A stretch of DNA of 64,000 bases from positions 4,902,001-4,966,000 of the forward strand of contig NC_018025.1 of assembly GCF_000266945.1 (NCBI RefSeq), in the 5' to 3' direction. The position numbers and the translations under genes were made by a program. The notes under the pieces are model-generated. The model worked only from the letters and a program-made list of their open reading frames with translations. It did not search any database and was not told the DNA's origin. Shown here piece after piece: positions 46,040 through 56,036 of this stretch. How positions within the stretch are numbered: the first letter of the stretch is position 1; each line of letters begins with the position of its first letter. The stretch is from Desulfomonile tiedjei DSM 6799. Its GTDB lineage: Bacteria > Desulfobacterota > Desulfomonilia > Desulfomonilales > Desulfomonilaceae.

Positions 46040-46618
46040 TCATTCCTGCTCTCTAATATCGCCCACCTCTCGTACGATCGACAGATAAATCTCGACTGCT
46101 GCCAACAAATCACTCTTTGCTTCTGCAAGAGCAGCAACTTCGGAAGCGGTGAGGTAGTCTCTCTCGAGCAGGCTGTCTATACGGCGATTCAGACGAATTA
46201 TTTGTTCGGGAGAAGCCAATTCTCCCATATCGAGGTCCGTTTCGGGCTGTTCTATTTCTTCTATTCCTTCTTCTTCAGGCTCTATTTTTTCTATCCAATT
46301 GTCCAGGAGTTTCCATTTGCTGATGGTTGCAGGGCTCACACCTACTCGTTTGGCCAGATCTTTGTTCGTAATATTTCCATCTGCATCCAGATAAAGCTTA
46401 ATTGCCTTGTCACGGGCTGCCTTCTTACGAACTACGCCACCCATTTCTTTCGGTTGTTCTTCTTCACCCTTTAACTTGGCTTCCCAATCGTTTTCTCTCT
46501 TCCATCTTCCTATGGTGAGCGCATTTACTTTGGTCGCTTCCGCGATTTCTCTGTTCGTAATTTTACCCCCGGCCTTCAGAAACATTTTCTCTGCTTGTAT
46601 TCGTGCTTCTTTTTTCAT
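46040..46618 (-). CDS. Double helix-turn-helix protein related to PBSX/terminase-small-subunit N-termini
   Basis: A 192-residue protein with two tandem, clearly homologous HTH units: residues ~3-45 (GGKITNREIAEATKVNALTI, GRWKRENDWEAKL) and ~65-108 (DGNITNKDLAKRVGVSPATI, SKWKLLDNW). This unit is typical of PF10668-like phage terminase small-subunit N-termini. An acidic linker (EPEEEGIEEIEQPE) follows and a C-terminal helical part (LNRRIDSLLERDYLTASEVAALAEAKSDL). No other phage gene is near, so it is probably a domesticated DNA-binding protein regulating or co-expressed with the prmA-like gene. Confidence 0.75.
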   Translation of the reverse strand: MKKEARIQAEKMFLKAGGKITNREIAEATKVNALTIGRWKRENDWEAKLKGEEEQPKEMGGVVRKKAARDKAIKLYLDADGNITNKDLAKRVGVSPATISKWKLLDNWIEKIEPEEEGIEEIEQPETDLDMGELASPEQIIRLNRRIDSLLERDYLTASEVAALAEAKSDLLAAVEIYLSIVREVGDIREQE

Positions 46619-47305
46619 ACGCGTAACTTCCTCCCATGTGTACTGACTTCGCCGGGTTTGGTTCGTTAGAGCTGGACCGGTTTGGGATCTAAGATCTATT
46701 TACCTCGTAACAAAAATCTGTTTGCATTGCAATAGATACAAACATTTAAATTCTGGTTTTCATCTATCCAAGTTCCTGAGCATGGCGCGGGACACCCCGG
46801 GAGTATCATTTACCGTCGTAACATCAGACATTTAACATGGAATAAAGTTGCGCTTGAGATCACTTTTCGATAACACTTTTTCTACCAATTTATGCCGAAA
46901 AGCTCTTATAGAGTGTTTGTCTCCTATCATTTGATTTACCGTGGATGCACCTTTTTGCACATGCGGAACAACTCTTTTTTTAGATTGTGCGATTTTATCG
47001 GCTCTTGGAGTCAGCCTCAGAACGATGAGCCAGCCCCACTGCGCCATTTGCGATACTGTTAGTTCTTGAAATATCGTTGCGGACATCATACACGCTGTCA
47101 TAAGAGCGTCTGAGAATCAGCTAATTTTGATGAGATTCCAGGAGCAATAGTAAGACAGCAACACATGGAATCCAAGCAGTCCCGGCCTCAGGATAGCGTA
47201 CAAAATAAAAGTGGAAGCTCAATGTCGTTCAAAAACCCCGACTCGTTAACGTCCCCTCCCCTATGGCCGAAAATTTAGTGATGGATAAAGCGCAAGAAGA
47301 AGTTG
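46619..47305. other. Intergenic, no confident gene
   Basis: About 690 bp between the double-HTH gene and the tRNA. A minus-strand frame at 46832-47101 could encode 89 residues but has no ribosome-binding site or family. AT-rich from 46690 to 46770. No repeat copy recognised. Confidence 0.35.
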
Positions 47306-47393
47306 TGGTGCCTGAGGACGGAGTCGAACCGTCACGGGGACAAGCCCCAAGGGATTTTAAGTCCCTTGTGTCTACCTATTCCACCACTCAGGC
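47306..47393 (-). tRNA. tRNA-Leu (anticodon UAA)
   Basis: Read on the minus strand, an 88-nt cloverleaf with 7-bp acceptor stem GCCTGAG / CTCAGGC, anticodon stem AAGGGA / TCCCTT around loop CTTAAAA (anticodon TAA at 47359-47357), a long class II variable arm (GGGGCTTGTCCCC), T-loop GGTTCGACTCC, discriminator A and encoded CCA at 47308-47306. Decodes UUA (and UUG by wobble). Confidence 0.96.
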
Positions 47394-47514
47394 TCCTGCC
47401 CGGTTCAGAATACCAAGTCAATCAATCGGTTTCAATCATTTCCCTGTTTCCGCACGAATGATCCGCTCGGTTCCCACTTCGCGCAATGCTCGCAACAACA
47501 CACACGGCACGTCA

Positions 47515-47700
47515 ATGAGTAGGAAGAAGGTCCCACGCATGCAAGCCATCTACGGATACATTCTCGTTTTGATCGCTGCAATCATCATCGTCAGCTTGCT
47601 GATGGTTGTGCAACGTAATGCCAAGGGTGATTTTTCCGGTATGAATCAACAGAATACTGTGAGACGCTTCGTAGTTTCCGATTATCGAGGTCTGGCGTGA
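47515..47700 (+). CDS. Possible small single-helix membrane protein
   Basis: A 61-residue candidate with one strong transmembrane helix (IYGYILVLIAAIIIVSLLMV) preceded by basic residues (MSRKKVPRM) and followed by a polar tail. An internal ATG at 47539 with GAAGG 9 nt upstream is an alternative start. No family is recognised. It lies about 120 bp from the tRNA on the other strand. Real but modest evidence: hydropathy and basic flank only. Confidence 0.4.
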   Translation: MSRKKVPRMQAIYGYILVLIAAIIIVSLLMVVQRNAKGDFSGMNQQNTVRRFVVSDYRGLA

Positions 47701-48349
47701 ATGCAAGAGGTCCAAATCCAGACCGTTAAAAAGGTCTTCTGTATTTGCCCAACACATGTCTGCGATCGATCCCAATGACCACCTCCTGTGCCGGTTCCAA
47801 AGCTGAACCGTTCTACAGCGCGGAAGAGGAGCTGAATATACCTGCAAGGCATGATGTGTGGTATCCCGGTTTTGGAAGATAGTGTCAAGATAATTGTGAT
47901 GGGTCGAGCAATCTTTCAGATTTGGGGATGAAGTGTTTAAGAGACAGATTATCTAAAGCCTGTAAGACAGTTTCATGCAGTACCCGCGAGATTGCCGCGC
48001 TATCTTCTTGTCAAATACACCGAAATTCATTTTCTCTGAATGGAGATTTGGCTCGATCCAGGCATGAAAGAACGGAGAGTATTTCTTAGACACCGCTCAA
48101 AGTCTGTATTGGTCGCCTAATCTTCCCTTGACATGCCTTGTACACCAGATTAATATCGTCTTTGGTGCTCGATTCAGTGATTTCTTCAACATTACCCGTT
48201 GCCTGCGAATTCGCGAGATAAGCAATAATAGAATGCTTGAACGGATACTTGTCCCCGTGAATCGTACCTGACGGAATATTGCTTTTCGAAGATTTTGAAT
48301 CACTGTTTTCATGACCTCGTGACAGGAACACATCCGAACAGGAAAGCCA
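47701..48349. other. Intergenic upstream of the hdr cluster
   Basis: About 650 bp. It must hold the promoter and leader of the hdr operon. Several short overlapping frames on the minus strand between 48086 and 48364 are open but have no convincing start or family. No repeat copy recognised. Confidence 0.35.
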
Positions 48350-48895
48350 ATGACACCTTCTCAAAGTCCTTCATCGACGCGAGTATCGAGTCCCGCTGGA
48401 GATCTGCTGTCGGTAATCAATCAGTGTTATCAGTGCGGGAAATGTTCTGCCGGATGTCCTATGGCTCCGGAAATGGATATTCTTCCCCATCAACTGGTGA
48501 GGCTTGCGGTTTTGGGGAATCATGATCGCATTGTGGATTCCAAGAGCATATGGCTGTGCCTGTCCTGCCACACCTGCGGCGCGAGATGTCCCAACGGCAT
48601 CGACGTACCCGCCCTTCTGGATCCGATCAGGCATGAAGTTATTCGCAAGAAGATCAGCACCCGTGAACCCCAGGTTCCGATATTCCACCAGATATTCATG
48701 AAGACTATCCGTATGTTCGGCCGAGTTCACGAGCTTACCCTCATCGGCATGTACAAGATGAAGACCAAAACGTACTTCAATGATATGGAACTTGGGTGGC
48801 AGATGTTCCGCAAGGGCAAGATGCATATCCTGCCCCATCGGTCAGGCCATCAGAGCGAAGTAAAAGAAGTGTTCAAGGCTTCTTCCTTTAAATAA
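48350..48895 (+). CDS. hdrC: Heterodisulfide reductase subunit C-like iron-sulfur protein
   Basis: A 181-residue HdrC: two [4Fe-4S] motifs, CYQCGKCSAGCPMAPEMD (Cys from about residue 26) and CLSCHTCGARCPNGIDVP (about 70), followed by a helical tail. HdrC passes electrons between HdrA and the catalytic HdrB. AGGAAA lies 5 nt before the ATG. It heads the cluster, with hdrB 68 nt downstream. The typical order hdrC-hdrB-hdrA is kept. No transmembrane segment, so it is a soluble HdrABC complex. Confidence 0.93.
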   Translation: MTPSQSPSSTRVSSPAGDLLSVINQCYQCGKCSAGCPMAPEMDILPHQLVRLAVLGNHDRIVDSKSIWLCLSCHTCGARCPNGIDVPALLDPIRHEVIRKKISTREPQVPIFHQIFMKTIRMFGRVHELTLIGMYKMKTKTYFNDMELGWQMFRKGKMHILPHRSGHQSEVKEVFKASSFK

Positions 48896-48963
48896 GGGTC
48901 AGGATCGAATTGGAAATCTCTCCGGGTACTCACTGCCCGGTCAACTTATCCAGAGGACGGACA

Positions 48964-49815
48964 ATGGAATTCAGCTATTATCCCGGATGCACGCTCACAG
49001 GGTCCGCGAAGGAATTGGACGAGTCCTTCCGCAGTTCCGCAGAGCGCCTGGGCGTAACGCTTCGCGAGATCCCGGATTGGACCTGCTGCGGAGCATCTTC
49101 TGCTCACATGGTCGATCATTATCTTGAAGCGGCTCTTCCAGCGCGTGACCTCATGACAGCCGAGCGGCTCGGCAATGATGTGGTGGCACCGTGCGCAGGA
49201 TGCCATGTTCGGATGAAAGCCGCATCCCAGCGCATGATGGAAGAAACAGCGCTGCGGAACCGGTTCCCGTTCAAGGGAGAGATCAAGATTCTCGCAGGGT
49301 TGGATCTGTTCCATATGGATGCAGTCCTTTCCCGTTTGAAAGAGAGAGTAACCAAGCCTCTGGAAGGTCTGCGCGTGGTACCCTATTACGGATGCCTGGC
49401 AGTACGGCCGGTGGAAGTGGTGGAACCCGAGGACCCCGAGAATCCCATGCAGATGGACCACATTCTAGAAGCCCTGGGAGCGGAAGTGCTTTCCTGGCCG
49501 TACAAGACCGACTGCTGCGGAGGTTCTCTGGCGCTGACCCGTACGGATCTCGTGCTGAAGCTTTCCCGTAAGCTTCTGGATATGGCAAAGCTGTTGGAAG
49601 CGGATGCAATGGTGACCATGTGTCCCATGTGCCAGGCGAACCTGGATACCAGACAGGCGGATATCACGAAAGAAACCGGTCAGGTGTACCATGTTCCCAT
49701 CGTGTACGTTACGGAACTCATTGGCGTGGCCTTGCAGCATCCGAACGTCAGGGAATGGTTCAAACGGCATATCGTTTCCCCGGAAGCAGTGTTTGCGAAA
49801 AAAGGACTCATTTGA
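48964..49815 (+). CDS. hdrB: Heterodisulfide reductase subunit B-like (CCG domains)
   Basis: A 283-residue HdrB with two CCG domains that hold the unusual [4Fe-4S] clusters where disulfide reduction occurs. First: YYPGCTLTGSAKE, DWTCCGASSAH, CAGCHVRM. Second: YYGCLAVRP, TDCCGGSLALTRTD, CPMCQANLD. All cysteines of both Cx(n)CCGx(n)CxxC motifs are present. The ATG at 48964, shortly after AGAGG, gives the family's MxYxYYPGC start. The physiological disulfide in non-methanogens is unknown (possibly DsrC-type or a thiol cofactor). Confidence 0.93.
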   Translation: MEFSYYPGCTLTGSAKELDESFRSSAERLGVTLREIPDWTCCGASSAHMVDHYLEAALPARDLMTAERLGNDVVAPCAGCHVRMKAASQRMMEETALRNRFPFKGEIKILAGLDLFHMDAVLSRLKERVTKPLEGLRVVPYYGCLAVRPVEVVEPEDPENPMQMDHILEALGAEVLSWPYKTDCCGGSLALTRTDLVLKLSRKLLDMAKLLEADAMVTMCPMCQANLDTRQADITKETGQVYHVPIVYVTELIGVALQHPNVREWFKRHIVSPEAVFAKKGLI

Positions 49816-49910
49816 GTCATCGAATCCCGTGCGGAGCGTGACCCAAATGGAAGCTTCAATATTCATCTGTCGGGCATAACCAGCTCGGCGGTCCTGGACG
49901 GAGCGTGATC

Positions 49911-52900
49911 GTGAGTACGAAAATTGGTGCAGTAATGACCATCGGAGGAGGCATCGGCGGAGTGCAGGCTTCGCTGGATCTCGCCGAATCGGGCTTCAAG
50001 GTCTATCTGGTTGAGGAAAAACCCTGTATCGGCGGTGTGATGGCACAGTTGGACAAAACATTCCCAACGAACGATTGTTCAGCGTGCATCTTCTCCCCGA
50101 AACTTCAGACCCTTGCTCAGAATCCCAATATTGAAATCCTTGCATACAGCCAGATTGAAGGGATCGAAGGAGAAGCAGGCAATTTCAAGGTAAAAGTGCG
50201 TCAAAAAGCCAGGTATGTAGACCCTGAAAAATGTACCTCCTGCGGTACCTGCGCTGAGAAGTGTCCCACAAAAGTTCCGAACGAATACAATTTCGGACAT
50301 GACAGAAGAAAAGCCATCTACAAAGATTATGCCCAGGGCATTCCGTCGGTGTACACAATTGACACAAAGAACTGCCGGGTCTTTCAGGGCAAGAAGTGTG
50401 GAGTCTGCAAGAAAGTGTGTCCCGCAGGCGCAGTGGATTATGAACAGCAGGACACGATAATCGACGTCAACGTCGGCGCGGTGATCCTTACGCCTGGCTA
50501 CGAGCTGTTCAACACTGCCGGCATCTCCGAGTACGGCCACGGATACATGCCCAATGTCGTAACCAATTTGGAGATGGAGCGTATTCTCAGCGCATCCGGA
50601 CCTTTCGAAGGGGAAGTCACACGCCCTTCCGACGGTAAGCATCCCAAAAAGATCGCGTGGATTCAGTGCGTGGCTTCGAGAGATAGACGAAAGAAGATGC
50701 CGCACTGTAGTTCCGTATGCTGTATGGCGTCCATTAAAGAAGCCGTAATAGCCAGAGAGCACGATTCTTCCATCGAACCGACCATTTTCTATATGGATAT
50801 TCGTGCATACGGTAAAGATTTTGACAAATATTACGAACGCGCAAAAACACTCGGCGGAGTCCGTTTTCTGAGATCCATGGTCAGCCGAGTGGTAGAAGAC
50901 CCTGTCACCCACGACCTTCAGATCACCTACCTGACCGAAGATGACAAGCTGATCACCGAAACCTTCGATATGGTGGTTCTGGCCGTTGGAATCAAGCCAT
51001 CCAAATCGACCCTGGATACTGCACAGGTCATGGGAGTCGAGCTCGACGAGAATAATTTCTGTTCCACCGACACCTTTGCTCCGGTAGCGACCTCTAAGCC
51101 GGGTATTTTTGTCGCAGGCTGTTTCCAGGCTCCTAAGGACATACCACAAACGGTGGTAGAGGCTTCTGCTGCCGCGGGTGTTGCCATCAGTATGCTCGCC
51201 GACCAGCGGAACACGCTGACCAAGAAGAAAGAGCTTCCGCCGGAGAAAGATTTCACCGGTCAGGAACCTCGCATTGGTGTTTTCGTGTGTCGATGTGGAA
51301 TCAACATTGCTGCCACGGTGAATGTTCCCGGAGTGGTAGAGCGCATAAAAGATTTGCCCGGGGTCGTATATGCAGGGGAAAATCTTTTCACATGCTCTCA
51401 GGACGCGCAGGTTGGGATCAAGAAGGTCATTGAAGAAAACAATCTCAACCGCGTTATCGTTGCTTCCTGTACCCCCAGAACCCACCTGCCCTTGTTCCAG
51501 GAAACCGCCCGCGAAGCTGGTCTGAATCGTTATCTCGTTGAAATGGCGAATATTCGTGAACACTGTTCCTGGGTCCATATGCAGGAAAAGGAAAAAGCCA
51601 CGGACAAAGCCGTCGATCTGATCCGCATGGCAATCGCCAGGACAGGAAGACTGGAACAGGTCCAGGATCAAAAATTACCGATGGTCCAGTCCGCGCTCGT
51701 TATCGGCGGCGGAGTGGCAGGAATGACGTCTGCTCTGAACATTGCAGATCAGGGCTATCCGGTATATCTGCTGGAATCCACGGATAAGCTTGGCGGAAAC
51801 GCTCTCAAGCTGGATCACACGCTCAAAGGCGAGGACATTCGGCCGTATGTAGCCAAGCTTGTGGATCGGGTCACTGCAGACAATCGCATTAAGACGTATT
51901 TCGGTGCGAAAATAGAAGACGTGCATGGATTCATCGGCGCATTCAAAACTAAAGTGTCGGTGAATGGCGGAGATCCGCTGGAGATCGAGCATGGAGTTGC
52001 AGTCATAGCCATCGGTGCAAGTGAATGGAAACCCGACCTCTATGGGTACGGAACCGACCCGAGAATACGGACCCATTTGGACATGAGCATGGCAATGCAA
52101 GCCAAAGATCCTGCCGTCCTCAACGCGGGCACAACGGTCTTCATCCAATGTGTCGGCTCCCGGTCCGAGGAGCGTCCCTGGTGCTCGAAAGTATGCTGCA
52201 ATCATACGATAAAGGATGCGATAGCCCTCAAGGAAGCCAATCCGGCTGCAAAGGTGTACGTACTTTACCGTGATATCCGGACGTTCGGGCTCAACGAGCC
52301 GTACTACGAAAAAGCACGAAGACTGGGAGTGGTCTTCTTCCGGTACGAACCGGACAGTCCTCCCATTGTGACGCCGGGCGATAAGATTGCCGTAACGTTC
52401 AAAGATCTCGTTTTGGGCGGAAACATGACCGTGCAGGCAGACAGCCTGGCTTTAGCAGCAGCGGTAATTCCAAACGACTACAACAAGGAACTCGCCAGGA
52501 TGTTCAAGGTATCTGTCAACGAGGATGGATACTTTCTCGAAGCACATATGAAATTGAGGCCGGTGGATTTCGCGACTGACGGTGTTTTCCTCGCGGGACT
52601 CGCACATTATCCCAAGCCTCTCGATGAGACCATCGGTCAGGCTGAAGCGGCGGGATCTCACGCTGCGCAGGTTCTTGCCAGAGGATACGTCGATGCGCCG
52701 GGCATGGTCTCCTTTGTCGATCCGTACCTGTGTAGAGGCTGCGGAAGATGCGTTGATGTGTGCCCATTCCACGCGCCGGAATTGAAGGAAGTGGCACCTG
52801 GAATGTTTGTCTCGGAGGTCAATCCGGCTCTTTGCAAAGGCTGCGGTGCGTGCGGAGTTGCCTGTCCTACTGGAGCCGCATCAATTCGGCATTTTAAAGA

Positions 52901-52940
52901 CGAGCAGATCGGTGAGATGATCGATGCTGCCATGGCCTGA
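49911..52940 (+). CDS. hdrA: Double HdrA: fused two-flavin heterodisulfide reductase subunit A
   Basis: A 1009-residue flavoprotein formed of two HdrA-like halves. First half: FAD motif [17 protein letters not shown], the cysteine pair [12 protein letters not shown] (about residues 54-58), and [4Fe-4S] motifs [12 protein letters not shown] and CGVCKKVCP. Second half from about residue 455: [20 protein letters not shown] motif [15 protein letters not shown] (about 598), no equivalent of the DCSAC pair, and two C-terminal ferredoxin motifs [12 protein letters not shown] and [12 protein letters not shown]. HdrA FAD carries out flavin-based electron bifurcation. GTG 49911 is preferred (GGAG 7 nt upstream). 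Unlike the second HdrA in this cluster, the redox pair here is Cys, not Sec. Confidence 0.94.
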   Translation: MSTKIGAVMTIGGGIGGVQASLDLAESGFKVYLVEEKPCIGGVMAQLDKTFPTNDCSACIFSPKLQTLAQNPNIEILAYSQIEGIEGEAGNFKVKVRQKARYVDPEKCTSCGTCAEKCPTKVPNEYNFGHDRRKAIYKDYAQGIPSVYTIDTKNCRVFQGKKCGVCKKVCPAGAVDYEQQDTIIDVNVGAVILTPGYELFNTAGISEYGHGYMPNVVTNLEMERILSASGPFEGEVTRPSDGKHPKKIAWIQCVASRDRRKKMPHCSSVCCMASIKEAVIAREHDSSIEPTIFYMDIRAYGKDFDKYYERAKTLGGVRFLRSMVSRVVEDPVTHDLQITYLTEDDKLITETFDMVVLAVGIKPSKSTLDTAQVMGVELDENNFCSTDTFAPVATSKPGIFVAGCFQAPKDIPQTVVEASAAAGVAISMLADQRNTLTKKKELPPEKDFTGQEPRIGVFVCRCGINIAATVNVPGVVERIKDLPGVVYAGENLFTCSQDAQVGIKKVIEENNLNRVIVASCTPRTHLPLFQETAREAGLNRYLVEMANIREHCSWVHMQEKEKATDKAVDLIRMAIARTGRLEQVQDQKLPMVQSALVIGGGVAGMTSALNIADQGYPVYLLESTDKLGGNALKLDHTLKGEDIRPYVAKLVDRVTADNRIKTYFGAKIEDVHGFIGAFKTKVSVNGGDPLEIEHGVAVIAIGASEWKPDLYGYGTDPRIRTHLDMSMAMQAKDPAVLNAGTTVFIQCVGSRSEERPWCSKVCCNHTIKDAIALKEANPAAKVYVLYRDIRTFGLNEPYYEKARRLGVVFFRYEPDSPPIVTPGDKIAVTFKDLVLGGNMTVQADSLALAAAVIPNDYNKELARMFKVSVNEDGYFLEAHMKLRPVDFATDGVFLAGLAHYPKPLDETIGQAEAAGSHAAQVLARGYVDAPGMVSFVDPYLCRGCGRCVDVCPFHAPELKEVAPGMFVSEVNPALCKGCGACGVACPTGAASIRHFKDEQIGEMIDAAMA

Positions 52941-52981
52941 TTTTAGAAACAAGGAACGAAACTCCTTTTTGCGGAGATGAC

Positions 52982-53410
52982 ATGAGTGAAGAATTCGATC
53001 CTAAGATCATTGCGTTTGCATGTAACTGGTGTTCCTACGCGGGAGCGGATCTTGCCGGAGTGAGCAGGATGCAGTATCCGCCAAGCATACGGCTGATCCG
53101 ACTGATGTGTTCGGGAATGCTGTCGCCGTCGTATATCCTCAAGGCTTTCGAAAAGGGAGCTGACGGCGTCCTGGTCACCGGTTGACACCTCGGTGAATGT
53201 CATTACCTGGAAGGTAATGAAAAAGCGCTGAAAATCCTGGACAAGACCCGCAAGCTGATGAAACTGCTCGGCATCGAAGACACTCGTCTCCGAAAGGAAT
53301 GGATTTCCGCATCCGAAGGGACCCGTTTCGCAGAAGTCATCCGGGAATTTACTGAGGATGTGCGGAAACTGGGTAGGAATCCTCTTATCAAGAGGGAGAC
53401 CGCAGCATGA
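52982..53410 (+). CDS. mvhD: MvhD/FrhD-type electron-transfer subunit, selenoprotein (Sec68)
   Basis: A 142-residue [2Fe-2S] protein that delivers electrons from a hydrogenase or dehydrogenase to HdrA. N-terminal [20 protein letters not shown] and [12 protein letters not shown] are standard. The next codon, at 53183-53185, is UGA where homologs have the conserved Cys of CHxGxCHY; reading continues in frame as [18 protein letters not shown] and [14 protein letters not shown] to the true stop at 53408-53410, giving normal family length. A stem-loop follows the UGA at 15 nt. GGAG lies before the start; the end overlaps the next ATG by 4 nt. A conventional gene call would wrongly truncate it at 67 residues. 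Confidence 0.93.
53200..53220 (+). promoter_or_regulatory. Candidate bacterial SECIS element in mvhD1
   Basis: 8-bp stem TCATTACC / GGTAATGA with loop TGGAA, beginning 14 nt after the UGA at 53183-53185, in the window where SelB-dependent SECIS hairpins lie. The loop has the G residues usual in bacterial SECIS. The same hairpin occurs in mvhD2. It encodes the conserved HY..GN residues, so sequence constraint is shared with the protein. Confidence 0.65.
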
Positions 53411-54537
53411 GCCTGAACAAAATCATTGATGAAACACGAGCGTACTACTGCCTTGATTGCGGGATTTGCACCGGAAGTTGCCCTGTGTCGAGGGTCAGTC
53501 CGGAATTTTCTCCCCGGCTCATGGTCGAGAAGTCCCTCATGGATGAAGAAGAGAATCCTCTGGAAGACGTGAATATCTGGTCCTGTTTGTCCTGCGGCCA
53601 GTGCAGTTCGCGTTGCCCCAGCAAAATCGATTACCCCGAGTTCGTCCGGAAAGTCCGTGAAGAGGCGGTCCTCCAGGGCAAAGGAGGGGTAACGGCTCAC
53701 CGGGGACTGTTCCAGACAATCATGAGGCTTCAGACTCTCGAGCTGAAACAGAGCAAGACCGAGTGGGCCAGGGAAACAGGCAGGATATCCGAAACCGGTG
53801 ATACGTACTACTTTGTCGGGTGTTCCCCTTATTTTGATGTGGAATTCCATGACGATTGGGGCCTGAATGTTATGGACGGCCCCAAGGGTGTTTTGAAACT
53901 GCTGAATAAAGTAGGTATAGAACCGGTTATTCACGATGATGAGCGGTGTTGCGGACACGACCTCCTGTGGAACGGCGACAAAGAGAATTTTGCAAAGCTG
54001 GCACGGCGAAATGTGGAGTTGATCAAAAGTCTCGGGTGTAAACGCGTGGTATTCCAGTGTCCTGAAGGGTACATCACGTTCAAGAAGTATTATCCGGAAG
54101 TGCTTGGCGATCTCGGTCTGGAGCTTGTGCACTTTTACGACCTGCTTCTTGATCAAGTAAAAGCGGGTGCATTTTCCTTCGAACCGTTGGAAGGGATCGT
54201 CACGTACCACGATCCCTGCAGGCTCGGACGTCAGGCCGGCATCATGGATACTCCCAGGGCGCTCATCGAGAGCATCCCCGGAATCGTGCTCAAGGAAATG
54301 GAGCATAACCGTGAAAACGGCCTGTGTTGCGGAACCAGCGCGTGGATGAGCTGTTCGAGCTGTTCCAAAGCAATTCAGAAAAATCGCATTAATGAAGCGA
54401 TCGCCGTACAGGCCGGAACGCTGATAACTGCATGTCCGAAATGCCGGCTTCACCTGAGCTGCGCGTTACGGGATATGGAAGTTGATATAAAAATACAGGA
54501 TATGAACGATCTTCTTGCCGGCGCGCTCAAGGCGTGA
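53407..54537 (+). CDS. HdrD-like protein (fused HdrC and HdrB domains)
   Basis: A 376-residue iron-sulfur protein: two ferredoxin motifs, CLDCGICTGSCPVSR (about 15-29) and CLSCGQCSSRCPSKID (about 60-75), joined to two CCG domains, VGCSPYFDVEF..RCCGHD..CPEGY and HDPCRLGRQAG..LCCGTSAWMSCS..CPKCRLHL. This HdrC+HdrB fusion is the HdrD or 'Fe-S oxidoreductase' plan, without the membrane partner HdrE. The last CCG domain has two extra cysteines (SCSSCSK). It overlaps mvhD by 4 nt and precedes the split HdrA by 53 nt, so it probably provides a second disulfide-handling module. Confidence 0.9.
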   Translation: MSLNKIIDETRAYYCLDCGICTGSCPVSRVSPEFSPRLMVEKSLMDEEENPLEDVNIWSCLSCGQCSSRCPSKIDYPEFVRKVREEAVLQGKGGVTAHRGLFQTIMRLQTLELKQSKTEWARETGRISETGDTYYFVGCSPYFDVEFHDDWGLNVMDGPKGVLKLLNKVGIEPVIHDDERCCGHDLLWNGDKENFAKLARRNVELIKSLGCKRVVFQCPEGYITFKKYYPEVLGDLGLELVHFYDLLLDQVKAGAFSFEPLEGIVTYHDPCRLGRQAGIMDTPRALIESIPGIVLKEMEHNRENGLCCGTSAWMSCSSCSKAIQKNRINEAIAVQAGTLITACPKCRLHLSCALRDMEVDIKIQDMNDLLAGALKA

Positions 54538-54590
54538 CCGAAGCGGGTTGAGCGCACGCTTGGCCCCGATAAGCGAAGGACGGTAATAGT

Positions 54591-56024
54591 ATGGCTTCAC
54601 AGGAAGTTCTCATAATCGGTGGTGGAATAGCGGGGATGCAGGCTGCCCTGGATCTGGGCGACATGGGAATCCGCGTTCACCTGGTGGAGAAGAATCCCAG
54701 CATTGGCGGAAAAATGGCCCAGTTGGACAAGACTTTTCCCACCAACGATTGCACGATATGAATTCTCTCGCCCAAGCTCTTGGATGTCGGTCGACATCCA
54801 AACGTAAATCTTCTGGCGTATAGCCAGGTGGAAGAATTTTCAGGCGAGGTCGGCAACTTCAACGTGAAGGTGCACCGCAAAGCCCGGTACGTGGACAGCT
54901 CCAGGTGTACTGCCTGTGGAGCCTGTGCGGAAAAATGCCCTACAAAGGTCCCCAACGAGTTCAACTTTGGGCTCGATGACCGAAAGGCAATCTACAAGGA
55001 TTATGCTCAGGGGATTCCAAGCGTATACACTATCGATCCCAATCACTGCAAAGTGCTTCTGGGGCAGAAGTGCGGTGTGTGTGCGAAAGTCTGCCAGGCC
55101 AAAGCAATAGATTACGAGCAAAAAGACTCCTATGTGGATCTGAACGTGGCAGCCGTAATAGTCTCGACCGGGTATGAATTGTTCGATGCCACGCAAATCT
55201 CCGAGTACGGGTACGGCAAGCTTCCGAATGTGATCTCATCGTTGGAAATGGAGCGGCTGCTCAGCGCGGGCGGTCCCACCAAAGGGCATCTGACCAGACC
55301 TTCAGTGATCCGCGGTGAGTCGAGATTGAAGGAAGTGGCCAAGCTTGTGAAAAAAGCGGAAAAAGCTGAGGACACCGCTCAATTACAGCAGCTCGCGAGA
55401 GAGCAGGAACGTCTGGAGCATCAGGTTCATAAATATCACACAGCCAAGAAGCTCGGCTTTATCCAGTGCGTTGGCTCGCGTGATTTCCGATTTCACAAAT
55501 ATTGCTCGAGCTACTGCTGCATGCACGCGATCAAAGAAGCAATTATCGCGAGGGAACATGAGCCTGAAACGGAATCGTACATTTTCTACATGGACCTCCG
55601 AACCGTTGGAAAAGGATTCGAAGAGTACAAGGTTCGAGGTGCAAACGTTTCCGGACTGAAATACATTCGCGGCCGAGTGGCTGAGATTGTCCAGGACGAA
55701 GACTACAATCCTGTAGTCTATTATGAAGACACCGAGCAACGTAAGGTGAGCAGCATGACTCTGGACATGGTAATTCTTGCCAACGCGTGTTCGGCTCCGC
55801 GGCAAATTGGAGATCTGGCAACGCTTCTGAACGTGGAACTCGACGAAAATAATTTCATCAAAACCCATCCAAACAGACCTCTGGACACGAGCGTCCCGGG
55901 CATTTTTACCTGTGGATGCGCGCAAGGTCCGCTTGATATTCCCGAATCCGTAGCCCAGGCCAGTAGTGCTGCTGCGCGAGCTGCGGAAGTAGTCATGACC
56001 GGAGGCCGGGCGCTGGCCGTTTAG
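54591..56024 (+). CDS. HdrA N-terminal half, selenoprotein (Sec57)
   Basis: A 477-residue HdrA half matching residues ~1-450 of the fused HdrA upstream. FAD motif [18 protein letters not shown], then [12 protein letters not shown] followed by UGA at 54759-54761 and [10 protein letters not shown]: the fused paralog has Cys here (DCSAC), so Cys54 and Sec57 form a C-x2-U pair. [4Fe-4S] motifs [12 protein letters not shown] and CGVCAKVCQ follow. An insertion rich in Lys/Glu/Gln (about residues 240-285), likely coiled coil, is absent from the paralog. The ATG is preceded by GAAGGA. A 10-bp-stem hairpin lies 18 nt past the UGA. Ordinary calling would miss the first 63 residues and the FAD site. Confidence 0.92.
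54780..54801 (+). promoter_or_regulatory. Candidate bacterial SECIS element in the HdrA selenoprotein gene
   Basis: 9-bp perfect stem TTGGATGTC (54780-54788) / GACATCCAA (54793-54801) with loop GGTC, starting 18 nt after the UGA at 54759-54761. The GGTC loop is like the GGUC apical loop bound by SelB in E. coli fdhF. Confidence 0.75.
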
Positions 56025-56036
56025 GGAGATTACGCA

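Noticed and set aside
46832-47101. 89-codon minus-strand ORF upstream of the tRNA
   Set aside because: No ribosome-binding site, no domain, isolated; kept only as a note in the intergenic entry.
48086-48364. Overlapping minus-strand frames just before hdrC
   Set aside because: Two frames compete, neither has a credible start codon or family match.
50079-51671. 530-codon minus-strand frame opposite hdrA
   Set aside because: Antisense shadow of a high-confidence gene; composition typical of reverse reading of flavoprotein codons.
53203-54453. 416-codon minus-strand frame opposite the HdrD-like gene
   Set aside because: Antisense shadow; no family and no ribosome-binding site.
54780-56024. 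HdrA-like ORF starting at TTG 54780 as a complete gene
   Set aside because: It would lack the FAD-binding N-terminus, which is present in the same frame from 54591 across an in-frame UGA; the longer Sec-containing form is preferred.
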